22,779 nucleotides of DNA from an uncultured Collinsella sp. (GTDB taxonomy: Bacteria > Actinomycetota > Coriobacteriia > Coriobacteriales > Coriobacteriaceae): assembly GCA_902492755.1 (NCBI GenBank), contig CABUNB010000041.1:1-22779 (forward strand). The letters run 5' to 3'. Below are positions 13,549 to 20,338 of this stretch, one piece after another. The notes beneath the pieces were generated by a model. It worked only from the letters and a program-made list of their open reading frames with translations. It made no database searches and was not told the origin of the DNA. The position numbers and the translations under genes were made by a program. The first letter of the stretch is position 1; every line of letters begins with the position of its first letter.

Positions 13549-14754
13549 ATGAGCGGGCTGATTATCGATAGCGAAGCCTGCATCGGCTGTGGTCGCTGCG
13601 TTCGCGCCTGCGCCTCGGGCGGCATTGTGGTGGAGGGCGAGCGCCCCAATCGCTGTGCCCGCGTAACCGACGGCTGTATCCTGTGCGGCGGGTGCGTCGA
13701 CGCCTGCCCCGTCAACGCCATCTCGATCGAGCGCGACGAGGCCGCCGGTGCGGTAGACCTTGACGCATATCGAGACATTTGGGTCTTCGTGCAGACTGAC
13801 GAGCACGACGCCGTGGCTCCTGTGGCCTACGAGCTCATGGGCAAGGGGCGCGAGCTTGCCGATGCCCGCGGCTGCCGTCTGGTGGCACTGGTCGGCATGA
13901 GCCCCGAGGGCTCGCTCGGGGACCTCGAACACCTGGTTTGTGCCGGCGCGGACGAGGTCCTAGTGTGTCGCGACGAGCGCCTGCGCCAGAACGATGCGGA
14001 GGTCTACGCCCGGCTGATCTGCGATTTGGTGGCCGAGCGCAAGCCCGAGGCAATTCTGTACGGCGCGACCGCGTTTGGCCGCGAGCTGGCGCCTGGCGTT
14101 GCCGTGCGCCTGCAGACGGGCCTCACGGCTGACTGCACCGTGCTTTCGATGGATACGGAGACGGGCTTGCTGCAGCAGACGCGCCCGGCGTTTGGTGGCA
14201 ACTTGATGGCCACCATCATTTGCCCCAACCACCGTCCGCAGATGGCAACGGTGCGCCCCGGTATCTTTAAGGCGCCCGAGTTTGACTATAGCCGCTCCAG
14301 CACGATCACCCAGGTGATGCTTGCGGAAGACGTTAAGGCCCGTGTCGAGATCTCGATTCCCGCCGAGGAGTGGGGGCAGCAGGCATCGATTGCCGACGCC
14401 GAGCGTCTGGTCGTGGTGGGCCGCGGCATCGGCTCCAAGAAGAATCTGCCCCTGATGCGAAAGCTCGCCGATGCCCTGGGTGCCGAGCTTGGTTGCACGC
14501 GTCCCATTGTGGAGGCAGGCTGGTTGGAGTATCGCCACCAAATTGGCCAGACGGGTGTATCGGTCTCGCCCAAGCTCCTCGTGAGCATCGGTGTCTCGGG
14601 TGCTATCCAGCATCTCGCCGGCATCGGTGGGGCGGAGTGCATTGTCGCCATCAATGAGGACCCGGATGCCCCCATCTTCGGTGCCGCCCAGTACAAGGTC
14701 GTCGGCGATGCCGTCGAGGTCGTTGAGGAGCTCCTAGCTCAGCTTGAGCACTAG
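13549..14754 (+). CDS. etfA: Electron transfer flavoprotein alpha subunit with N-terminal 2[4Fe-4S] ferredoxin domain
   Basis: 401 residues. The first 60 form a bacterial ferredoxin domain with two cysteine sets, CIGCGRCVRAC and CILCGGCVDACP, each able to bind a [4Fe-4S] cluster. The Etf alpha domain follows, ending in the FAD-binding part: VVVGRGIGSKKNLPLM, GQTGVSVSPKLLVSIGVSGA and IQHLAGIGGAECIVAINEDP, then APIFGAAQYKVVGDAVEV. Ferredoxin-fused EtfA is the form seen in electron-bifurcating complexes of anaerobes, where the added clusters give a path to or from ferredoxin. The ATG follows the etfB stop with no gap. The stop TAG (14752-14754) overlaps the convergent HD-gene stop in CTAG, leaving no room for a terminator between the two genes. 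Confidence 0.92.
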   Translation: MSGLIIDSEACIGCGRCVRACASGGIVVEGERPNRCARVTDGCILCGGCVDACPVNAISIERDEAAGAVDLDAYRDIWVFVQTDEHDAVAPVAYELMGKGRELADARGCRLVALVGMSPEGSLGDLEHLVCAGADEVLVCRDERLRQNDAEVYARLICDLVAERKPEAILYGATAFGRELAPGVAVRLQTGLTADCTVLSMDTETGLLQQTRPAFGGNLMATIICPNHRPQMATVRPGIFKAPEFDYSRSSTITQVMLAEDVKARVEISIPAEEWGQQASIADAERLVVVGRGIGSKKNLPLMRKLADALGAELGCTRPIVEAGWLEYRHQIGQTGVSVSPKLLVSIGVSGAIQHLAGIGGAECIVAINEDPDAPIFGAAQYKVVGDAVEVVEELLAQLEH

Positions 14755-15563
14755 GCGCGCGCCAGCCAGGTGCGCATCTCGTTCTTTAGGCGCTCCCAGG
14801 TTGCTTGCGTGGCGGGGTCGCTAAAAGGCCGTGCAATGCCAAAGGGCGCGTCGAGCAGGCGGTGGATATCGCCCTGCTCGCGCGCCAGCGCGCGGCTCGC
14901 TGGATAGACGAGCTCAAACATAAAGCAGATAAGCCCCACCAAGAAGTCGGCGGGCTCATCGCGCTCATCGCGCGTGACGCAGCGGCGCTCGTCAAAGGCG
15001 GCAAGCGTCGGTGCCGAGAAGCGACTGGCTAGAAACGCGTCCTCATCCACCTTGAGGATGGTGTCGACGGTGCTGTCGGCGATGGTGCGCATAATGTCGA
15101 TCTTGTCACCATCGCGCACGATATCGCAGAAGCTTCGCGTGCGCACGTCGAGCTGCGCGGGTAGACGGAAATCGCTGTGATAGGCAATGCTCGCTCGGAT
15201 GAGCTCATCTTCTGCCGGGTCATCGATAAAGTCGCGGATGCTCGTTACGGCGGGTGCATCGGCGGGATTCTCGCCAAAGAGGACCTCGATGCCCAGCGCC
15301 GCATGGCTCGTGCTCTCGGCGTCCTTAAAGGTGTCCCAGCGTCGCAGCTGCTCAAAGCGGCCCATATCGTGTAGCAGGCCGCAAAGCCATGCCAGGTCAA
15401 TATCTTCTGACGACCAGCCCTGCTCGCGCGCTACGGCATCGCATGCCTCGGCCACGTGGTACGTATGCTCGATTTTGAGCGCGATGCGTGGGTTGGTGGC
15501 GTCGTAGGCATCGGTGTAGCTTTTGAAGGCCGCGCGCGCCCGGTCTCGATCGATAGCTGTCAT
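14751..15563 (-). CDS. HD-domain metal-dependent phosphohydrolase
   Basis: A 270-residue soluble protein. HD-domain metal ligands are visible: IEHTYHV (H33/H36), LCGLLHDMGRF with the H65-D66 pair, IAYHSDF, and the final aspartate in VRDGDKIDIM (about 148-157). The HD superfamily hydrolyses phosphomonoesters or phosphodiesters, often nucleotides; this single-domain type has no assigned substrate. The ATG (15561-15563) follows TTAGGAAG with 6-7 nt spacing. Convergent with etfA and divergent from azlC, it is its own transcription unit. A perfect 11-bp inverted repeat lies just upstream. Confidence 0.85.
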   Translation of the reverse strand: MTAIDRDRARAAFKSYTDAYDATNPRIALKIEHTYHVAEACDAVAREQGWSSEDIDLAWLCGLLHDMGRFEQLRRWDTFKDAESTSHAALGIEVLFGENPADAPAVTSIRDFIDDPAEDELIRASIAYHSDFRLPAQLDVRTRSFCDIVRDGDKIDIMRTIADSTVDTILKVDEDAFLASRFSAPTLAAFDERRCVTRDERDEPADFLVGLICFMFELVYPASRALAREQGDIHRLLDAPFGIARPFSDPATQATWERLKNEMRTWLARA

Positions 15564-15594
15564 AATGACTTCCTAAAAAGTTGTGTCTTTCGAT

Positions 15595-15630
15595 CCGGTG
15601 GCAATTGTAGGCGAACTTTATTGCCACCGG
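15595..15630. promoter_or_regulatory. 11-bp inverted repeat between HD gene and azlCD
   Basis: CCGGTGGCAAT (15595-15605) and ATTGCCACCGG (15620-15630) pair perfectly around a 14-nt centre. It sits 32 bp upstream of the HD gene start and 60 bp upstream of azlC, in the only shared regulatory space. No T-run follows on either strand, so it is more likely a shared operator or a leader hairpin than a terminator. Confidence 0.45.
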
Positions 15631-15689
15631 TTGATATTTCTGCTGCGTTGCGAGGCGCGCTGCAGACGACTTACCAGAATGGGAGTGGC

Positions 15690-16382
15690 ATGGTCCTTAG
15701 GATCTTTAAAATCGTCTGGCCAGTGATGCTTACCTATGTTGCAATAGGCGCGCCGTGCGGAATGATCATGGGGCAGACGGGAATGGAACCCTGGATGGTC
15801 TTTGCCCTGAGCAGCACGTTTGTGACGGGCAGCGGCCAGTTTATGATCTGCAACCTGTGGCTGGCGGGCGTGCCTGCAGCATCGATCGTCGCGAGCGTTG
15901 CTGCCATTTCCTCGCGCTTTGCGCTTTACTCGGCATCGATCGCGCCGCATCTGACGGGTGCCTCGAAGCGTCAGACGCTGGCTGTTGCCGCGACACTTAC
16001 CGAGGAGGCATATGGCATCTCGCTTGCCAAGTTGGTTGAAGGGGAGGATTGGGGCCCGCGCGAGTCCTTTGTGCTCAATGTGATCCTTATCGCAACATGG
16101 GGCGTATCGTGTACGATGGGCGCCATCGTCGGCGCTGTTGTCGATGTTCCCACCGCCATTGCGAGTTTCGTCTGCACGTCGCTCTTTATCTGTCTACTCT
16201 TTTCGCAGCGGCTGTCGCGCGGCAACGTTGTCGCGGCGGTTTCGGGCGCGGTGTCCGTCGCCGTATGCAAGTTCTTGGGCCTCACGAATATTGCCGTGCC
16301 GGCAAGCGTCGTGGTCGGCATTGCCATTGCGCTGGCGTGCGATGCTGTATTTGACGGAAGAGGTGCCCGCGATGCCCGTTAA
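15690..16382 (+). CDS. azlC: AzlC family branched-chain amino acid exporter, large subunit
   Basis: 230 residues with about seven or eight membrane helices. Typical AzlC features are VMLTYVAIGAPCGMIMGQTG near the start, FVTGSGQFMICNLWLAG (the family's saGsaQF motif), and RFALYSASIAPHL with LTEEAYGISLA. AzlC and AzlD together export branched-chain amino acids and the analogue 4-azaleucine. The frame is open far upstream, but ATG 15690 gives the usual family length and has GGGAG before it; sequence before it is not membrane-like. It overlaps azlD by 11 bp. Confidence 0.88.
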   Translation: MVLRIFKIVWPVMLTYVAIGAPCGMIMGQTGMEPWMVFALSSTFVTGSGQFMICNLWLAGVPAASIVASVAAISSRFALYSASIAPHLTGASKRQTLAVAATLTEEAYGISLAKLVEGEDWGPRESFVLNVILIATWGVSCTMGAIVGAVVDVPTAIASFVCTSLFICLLFSQRLSRGNVVAAVSGAVSVAVCKFLGLTNIAVPASVVVGIAIALACDAVFDGRGARDAR

Positions 16383-16695
16383 CGAGTTCTTGGTTCTGTG
16401 GCTGTCGTCGTGGGCTGCTATCGCGTTCTTTCGCATCGCGCCGGCGTTCGCCTTGCGCGGGCGGACCCTGTCGCCCCGCATTACCGAGGCCCTGGGCTAT
16501 ATCCCGCCCGCTGCCTTTGCCGCGCTGGTCGCCAACGACTTGGTGAGTCCCGGCGCGTTCGACGCGGGGCTCTGGCCTGCCTTGGTTCCCTGGATTGCGG
16601 CTGCCGGCGTCGTGGTCGTGGCGGTCAAGACAAAATCGATGCTGTGGTGCTGCGTCTCGGGCATCGTACTCTATATCGTCTTGAGCCTTATATAG
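16372..16695 (+). CDS. azlD: AzlD family branched-chain amino acid exporter, small subunit
   Basis: 107 residues, four membrane helices. Seen: WLSSWAAIAFFRIAPAFALR, LGYIPPAAFAALVANDL (AzlD hallmark yiPpAvlaAl) and a hydrophobic C-terminus MLWCCVSGIVLYIVLSLI. The ATG 16372 lies inside azlC, preceded by AGAGG, so the two are translated together. Length and topology are normal for the small partner. Confidence 0.88.
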   Translation: MPVNEFLVLWLSSWAAIAFFRIAPAFALRGRTLSPRITEALGYIPPAAFAALVANDLVSPGAFDAGLWPALVPWIAAAGVVVVAVKTKSMLWCCVSGIVLYIVLSLI

Positions 16696-16845
16696 GGGTG
16701 GCGTCGCGGGCGCCGAATCTCGTTCCATCCCAACTTGTCGAATTTTTCACCGAGCTGGTCTATTTCTTCTGGTACCATGGTCAAACTTTACTGTAGCAAA
16801 GCGTGACGTGGGCTTTTGTACCCCGTCAGCGGAAATGGGGGTTTC

Positions 16846-17868
16846 ATGGCACAGGAAGCGACCGCCAACGAGCAAAAGAAATTCAAGGTCCCGCGCATCC
16901 CGGGCGACATCATGATCTATCCGATGATCGTCGGTCTTTTGCTCAACACCTTCTGCCCGCAGGTTTTTGAGATCGGCGGATTCTTTACGGCTGCCTGCCG
17001 CGGTGGCTCCAATACCATCGTCGCCGCGATCCTGCTGTTTGTGGGCGCCGGCATCAGCTTTAAGTCCACGCCGGGCGCCATCAAGACCGGTATCGTCGTG
17101 CTGATCCCCAAGCTGGTCGTCGCAGCGGCTCTCGGCCTGGGCGTGGCATATTTCTTTAACGACAACTTCCTGGGTCTGAGCTCCGTGTCTATCATCGGCG
17201 GCATCACGTTTTGCAACATGGCGCTCTATACGGGCATCATGGGCGAGTTCGGCGATGAGTCCGAGCAGGGCGCCGTCGGTATCCTGTTCTTTACGGCCGG
17301 CCCCGCCGTCACGATGATCATCCTTGGTGTTTCGGGTCTTGCCAACATTCCTGTCGGTACTATCATCGGCTCCATTTTGCCGCTCGTTATCGGCATGGTT
17401 CTGGGCAACCTGTTCCCGTTTATTAAGAACCTGCTAGTTCCCGGTGCCAACCCTGCGATTGCCGTCATCGGATTTCAGCTTGGCGCGTCCATGAGCCTGT
17501 CGAGCTTTATCACCGGCGGTATTTCCGGCATCCTGCTGGGCCTCATCACGCTCTTTATCGTCGGTCCCATTACCTTTGCCTTCGAGCGCCTGTGTGGCGG
17601 CAACGGCAAGGCGGCCGTTGCCTGCTCCACCATTGCCGGCACGGCCATGACCACGCCGGTCGCCCTCGCCGAGGTCGCTCCGCGCTATGCCGAGCTTGCG
17701 CCCACCGCGTATGCGCAGATCGCCACCGCCGTCATCATCACGGCAATCATGGCCCCGATTCTGACTGGCTGGGTCGATAAGAAGTTCTGCCACGGCAAAG
17801 AGGATCTGTCGGTCGAAGGCGTCGAGGCTATTGAGGAGGCCGTCGCGACCGACATCGACGGCGAGTAA
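16846..17868 (+). CDS. kdgT: 2-keto-3-deoxygluconate permease (KdgT family)
   Basis: 340 residues, about ten membrane helices. The N-terminal IPGDIMIYPMIVGLLLNTFC, then FVGAGISFKSTPGAIKTG and ITFCNMALYTGIMGEFGDES, are characteristic of the KdgT carriers, which import 2-keto-3-deoxygluconate, an intermediate of pectin and uronate breakdown, with protons. ATG 16846 follows GGGGG; an in-frame ATG at 16816 is less likely because it lacks an SD and adds a non-family stretch. No uronate catabolic genes (kdgK, kdgA, uxuA) are in the window, so the substrate may be a related sugar acid. A strong hairpin follows 48 bp downstream. Confidence 0.88.
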   Translation: MAQEATANEQKKFKVPRIPGDIMIYPMIVGLLLNTFCPQVFEIGGFFTAACRGGSNTIVAAILLFVGAGISFKSTPGAIKTGIVVLIPKLVVAAALGLGVAYFFNDNFLGLSSVSIIGGITFCNMALYTGIMGEFGDESEQGAVGILFFTAGPAVTMIILGVSGLANIPVGTIIGSILPLVIGMVLGNLFPFIKNLLVPGANPAIAVIGFQLGASMSLSSFITGGISGILLGLITLFIVGPITFAFERLCGGNGKAAVACSTIAGTAMTTPVALAEVAPRYAELAPTAYAQIATAVIITAIMAPILTGWVDKKFCHGKEDLSVEGVEAIEEAVATDIDGE

Positions 17869-17915
17869 TCGTCGACGCGAGTCAATCAAGCCGACGTGTG
17901 CAATTCGCGCCGTAT

Positions 17916-17959
17916 GAGCGCCCGAACGGTGACTGTTCTGCAGTGACGTTCGGGCGCTC
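17916..17959 (+). terminator. Hairpin terminator after kdgT
   Basis: GAGCGCCCGAACG (17916-17928) and CGTTCGGGCGCTC (17947-17959) form a perfect 13-bp GC-rich stem, with further partial pairing inside the 18-nt loop (GTGACTG / CAGTGA). It is followed by TGCTATTATTCCC, a poor U-tract. The position 48 bp after kdgT and 99 bp before the next gene fits a terminator; the symmetric arms could also form an operator for the diguanylate cyclase gene. Confidence 0.6.
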
Positions 17960-18043
17960 TGCTATTATTCCCTTTACCCCTGCGGAGTAAGGGGCGTTTA
18001 TTGCCTAGACACGAATCGGGCGATTCTGACCACTTGGATATTG

Positions 18044-18051
18044 AAGGGAGG
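18044..18051 (+). promoter_or_regulatory. Ribosome-binding site deciding the GGDEF start
   Basis: AAGGGAGG lies seven bases before GTG 18059. It would fall inside the coding sequence if the in-frame TTG 18041 were used, so the GTG is preferred. Confidence 0.65.
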
Positions 18052-18058
18052 GCGTCTA

Positions 18059-19201
18059 GTGGTTAAGGCACTCAAGATCGAGATATTCCTGCTGTGCATG
18101 ATTATTCTTATCGGGCTTGCCGTACGAAGCCGTCGCTCCCTGTTCTCGAGCACCCAGCAGCTTTTGTTTAGCATGCTGGGCTACACGTCTGCTGCTTACA
18201 TTTTCTTCGATATGATCTGGACGCTCTCGGACGGCGTAAGCACTCCTGTAGGCATCACGGCCAACTGGATTTCCAACGCGGTCTCGTTTTCGCTGTTCGC
18301 CATCGCGTGCCTCATTTGGTTTTTCTATTCCGAGACGATGCAGGGCTCACGGCTCCTGACCACGCCCTACAGGGTGGTACTTTTAACGTTGCCAACAGCA
18401 TTGGTGGTCGTGCTGGCATTTACCAGCTACTGGACGCACGCTATGTTCTATATCGATGCACAGGGCGTATATCGTCGCGGAGCGCTTTATATGATTCAGC
18501 CTATCGTTAGCTACTGCTACGTCATATATACGTCCTTGCATGCCTTTATTCAGGCTCAAAAAGTCGAAAGCCTGCAAAAGAAGGCCATTTATCGCACCCT
18601 CGCCTTTTTTGCGGTTCCCGCTCTGGTGGGCGGTACCTTCCAGGTTTTGTTTTCGGTACCGGGCCTTTGCGTCGGTATAACGCTGAGCATCCTGCTGCTC
18701 TATATCGTCTATCAGGAGCAACTGATCTCTACTGACCCGTTGACTGGCCTCAACAATCGCAACCGTTTTGAGACCTATATGCTGTCGCTCTTTTCAAATG
18801 TGGATCAGGCCGAAGATGTATATCTGCTTATGATGGACGCTGATGGCTTTAAGCAGATTAACGATCGCTATGGACATGTGGAGGGCGACCATGCTCTTCA
18901 GGTCATATCCGCTGCGCTCAAAGAAGTCTGCTCGGCGTCTGGTGGCTTTATCGCACGCTACGGTGGCGATGAGTTCGTGGTGCTCCAAAAGGCAGTGGCG
19001 GTACAGGACATCATAGACCTGTGTTCGGCGATTGACGACGAGCTCGCTCGTGCCGAGGTGCCGTATGCATTGCGGATGTCTATCGGTTACGCGCGGGTCG
19101 GCGATAGTGTCGATACTTGGCAAGACTTACTTCGCGCTGCCGATGCGGAGCTCTACCGCGTCAAGGCCGAGAAAAAGAAAGCCGGCGTTCAGATACGCTA
19201 G
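18059..19201 (+). CDS. Membrane-bound diguanylate cyclase (GGDEF domain)
   Basis: 380 residues. Residues 1-218 hold about seven membrane helices and form a sensory module; the GGDEF domain begins at DPLTGLNNRNRFE (226-238). The metal-binding aspartate (LLMMDADGFKQIND), GHVEGDHAL and an intact GGDEF (302-306) are present, so it should make cyclic di-GMP from GTP. The product-inhibition RxxD site expected five residues before the motif is replaced (ASGG), so allosteric inhibition by c-di-GMP is probably absent. No EAL or receiver domain is attached. The membrane part resembles 7TM-type sensors but has no named ligand domain. It is transcribed alone; the neighbour downstream is convergent. Confidence 0.9.
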   Translation: MVKALKIEIFLLCMIILIGLAVRSRRSLFSSTQQLLFSMLGYTSAAYIFFDMIWTLSDGVSTPVGITANWISNAVSFSLFAIACLIWFFYSETMQGSRLLTTPYRVVLLTLPTALVVVLAFTSYWTHAMFYIDAQGVYRRGALYMIQPIVSYCYVIYTSLHAFIQAQKVESLQKKAIYRTLAFFAVPALVGGTFQVLFSVPGLCVGITLSILLLYIVYQEQLISTDPLTGLNNRNRFETYMLSLFSNVDQAEDVYLLMMDADGFKQINDRYGHVEGDHALQVISAALKEVCSASGGFIARYGGDEFVVLQKAVAVQDIIDLCSAIDDELARAEVPYALRMSIGYARVGDSVDTWQDLLRAADAELYRVKAEKKKAGVQIR

Positions 19202-19227
19202 AAAAAAGGGGCGCACGTTTGCGTGCG
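19202..19227 (-). terminator. Intrinsic terminator of the EamA gene (minus strand)
   Basis: CGCACG (19212-19217) and CGTGCG (19222-19227) form a 6-bp GC stem with a TTTG tetraloop on the plus strand. On the minus strand the hairpin is followed by CCCC and TTTTTT (19207-19202), so it serves the EamA gene, whose stop is about 77 bp away. It abuts the stop codon of the plus-strand diguanylate cyclase gene and may also slow transcription from that side. Confidence 0.55.
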
Positions 19228-19303
19228 TGGCGGCCCTCAGTTTACCGATGTACTCCATTAAACTAAAGTATGTGAATCCCCTCTGCTAAATAAGGGCAGT
19301 TCA

Positions 19304-20239
19304 CTATGCTTTTTTGGGTTTGTTGACGATGATGATGCCGCCGCAGACCAACAGCAGGGCAACGATGACGGTAGCGGGGCTCGTGCCCGCGCCTTCGCCG
19401 AGCAGCAGCGCGCTCAGCAGCACACCAAAGACGGGGTTCATAAACCCAAAGACCGAGACGCGGCTGACGGGGTTGACAGCAAGCAGGCGCGACCACAGCG
19501 AGTAGGCGACCGCGGAGATAAGCGCCATGTAGATGATGAGCGCGATGGCGGGGGCAATCGCCGTGGGGGAGAGCGCGCCACCTATCAAAAAGCCGATGGC
19601 GGTGAGGACCAGGCCGCCGACCAAGAACTGCCACCCGGCAAGCAAGACGCCGTCGTGCTCGCGCGAGAAGATGCCGATCAGACAGGTCGAAAGGGCACCC
19701 GCGACGGTGGAGGCCAGGATAAAGCCCTCGCCGTCGAGCGTAAAGCCAAAGGTGCCGTCCGCGCCCGAAAGGTTGACGAGCGCGACACCGGCAAAGCCCA
19801 GTACGCAGCCGAGCACTTTGGCCGCATCGAGCTTTTCGGTGCGAAACGCCAGGGCGGCAAAGAGGATGGCTAGGAAGTTGGCGCTGGCCTCGATGATGGA
19901 GCTCGACATGGCGCTGGCGCGCGAGAGGCCCAGATAGAAAAAGAAGTACTGACCGATGGTCTGAAAGAGCGACAAGATAAAGATGGGCTTGATATCGCGT
20001 ACCTGTGGGACGAGCGGGCGGCGCTGGGCCGCACTCATACCGGCGATAACCAGGATACCGGCAAGCGTGAAGCGCAAACCTGCAAAGAGCAGTTGCGAGG
20101 CGCTATCGTGCGCCGGGATACCAAAGAGTGCGTAGCCGATCTTGATGCAGGGAAAGGCCGATCCCCAGAGTGCACAGCAAACAAGACAGCCCAGGATAAG
20201 TCCGGGCAGGGTGGCGAGATACGGCTTGCGGCTTTCCAT
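19304..20239 (-). CDS. EamA / DMT superfamily transporter
   Basis: 311 residues, ten predicted membrane helices in two EamA repeats: GLILGCLVCCALWGSAFPCIK and FAGLRFTLAGILVIAG open repeat one, and GEGFILASTVAGALSTCLIG opens repeat two. The end has FGFMNPVFGVLLSALLLGEG, typical of the family. These carriers export metabolites such as amino acids or drugs; the substrate is unknown. The start is ATG 20237-20239 behind GGAAAGGA; an upstream in-frame start would put 14 extra polar residues before the first helix and overlap the SD. It lies downstream of purL but separated by a strong terminator, so it needs its own promoter in the short gap. Confidence 0.88.
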   Translation of the reverse strand: MESRKPYLATLPGLILGCLVCCALWGSAFPCIKIGYALFGIPAHDSASQLLFAGLRFTLAGILVIAGMSAAQRRPLVPQVRDIKPIFILSLFQTIGQYFFFYLGLSRASAMSSSIIEASANFLAILFAALAFRTEKLDAAKVLGCVLGFAGVALVNLSGADGTFGFTLDGEGFILASTVAGALSTCLIGIFSREHDGVLLAGWQFLVGGLVLTAIGFLIGGALSPTAIAPAIALIIYMALISAVAYSLWSRLLAVNPVSRVSVFGFMNPVFGVLLSALLLGEGAGTSPATVIVALLLVCGGIIIVNKPKKA

Positions 20240-20264
20240 GATGTCCTTTCCATATGTGCGAAGC

Positions 20265-20301
20265 AAAAAAGAACCCGCCACCGGGTGTGCCGGTGGCGGG
20301 T
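20265..20301 (-). terminator. Rho-independent terminator of purL
   Basis: ACCCGCCACCGG (20273-20284) and CCGGTGGCGGGT (20290-20301) form a perfect 12-bp GC-rich stem with a 5-nt loop. On the minus strand it is followed by TCTTTTTT (A-run 20265-20270 on plus). It lies 38 bp after the purL stop codon, a classic intrinsic terminator. Confidence 0.85.
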
Positions 20302-20338
20302 GTTGTTACCCGAGGGGATTGTACCCGATGGGAAAGCT

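Noticed and set aside
15456..15689. Upstream extension of azlC to the first in-frame ATG at 15456
   Set aside because: The added 78 residues overlap the HD gene, are not membrane-like and exceed the family length; ATG 15690 has an SD and the expected N-terminus.
16820..16842. ACCCC / GGGGT pairing that could hide the kdgT ribosome-binding site
   Set aside because: A 5-bp stem with a 13-nt loop is too weak to claim a switch without conservation data.
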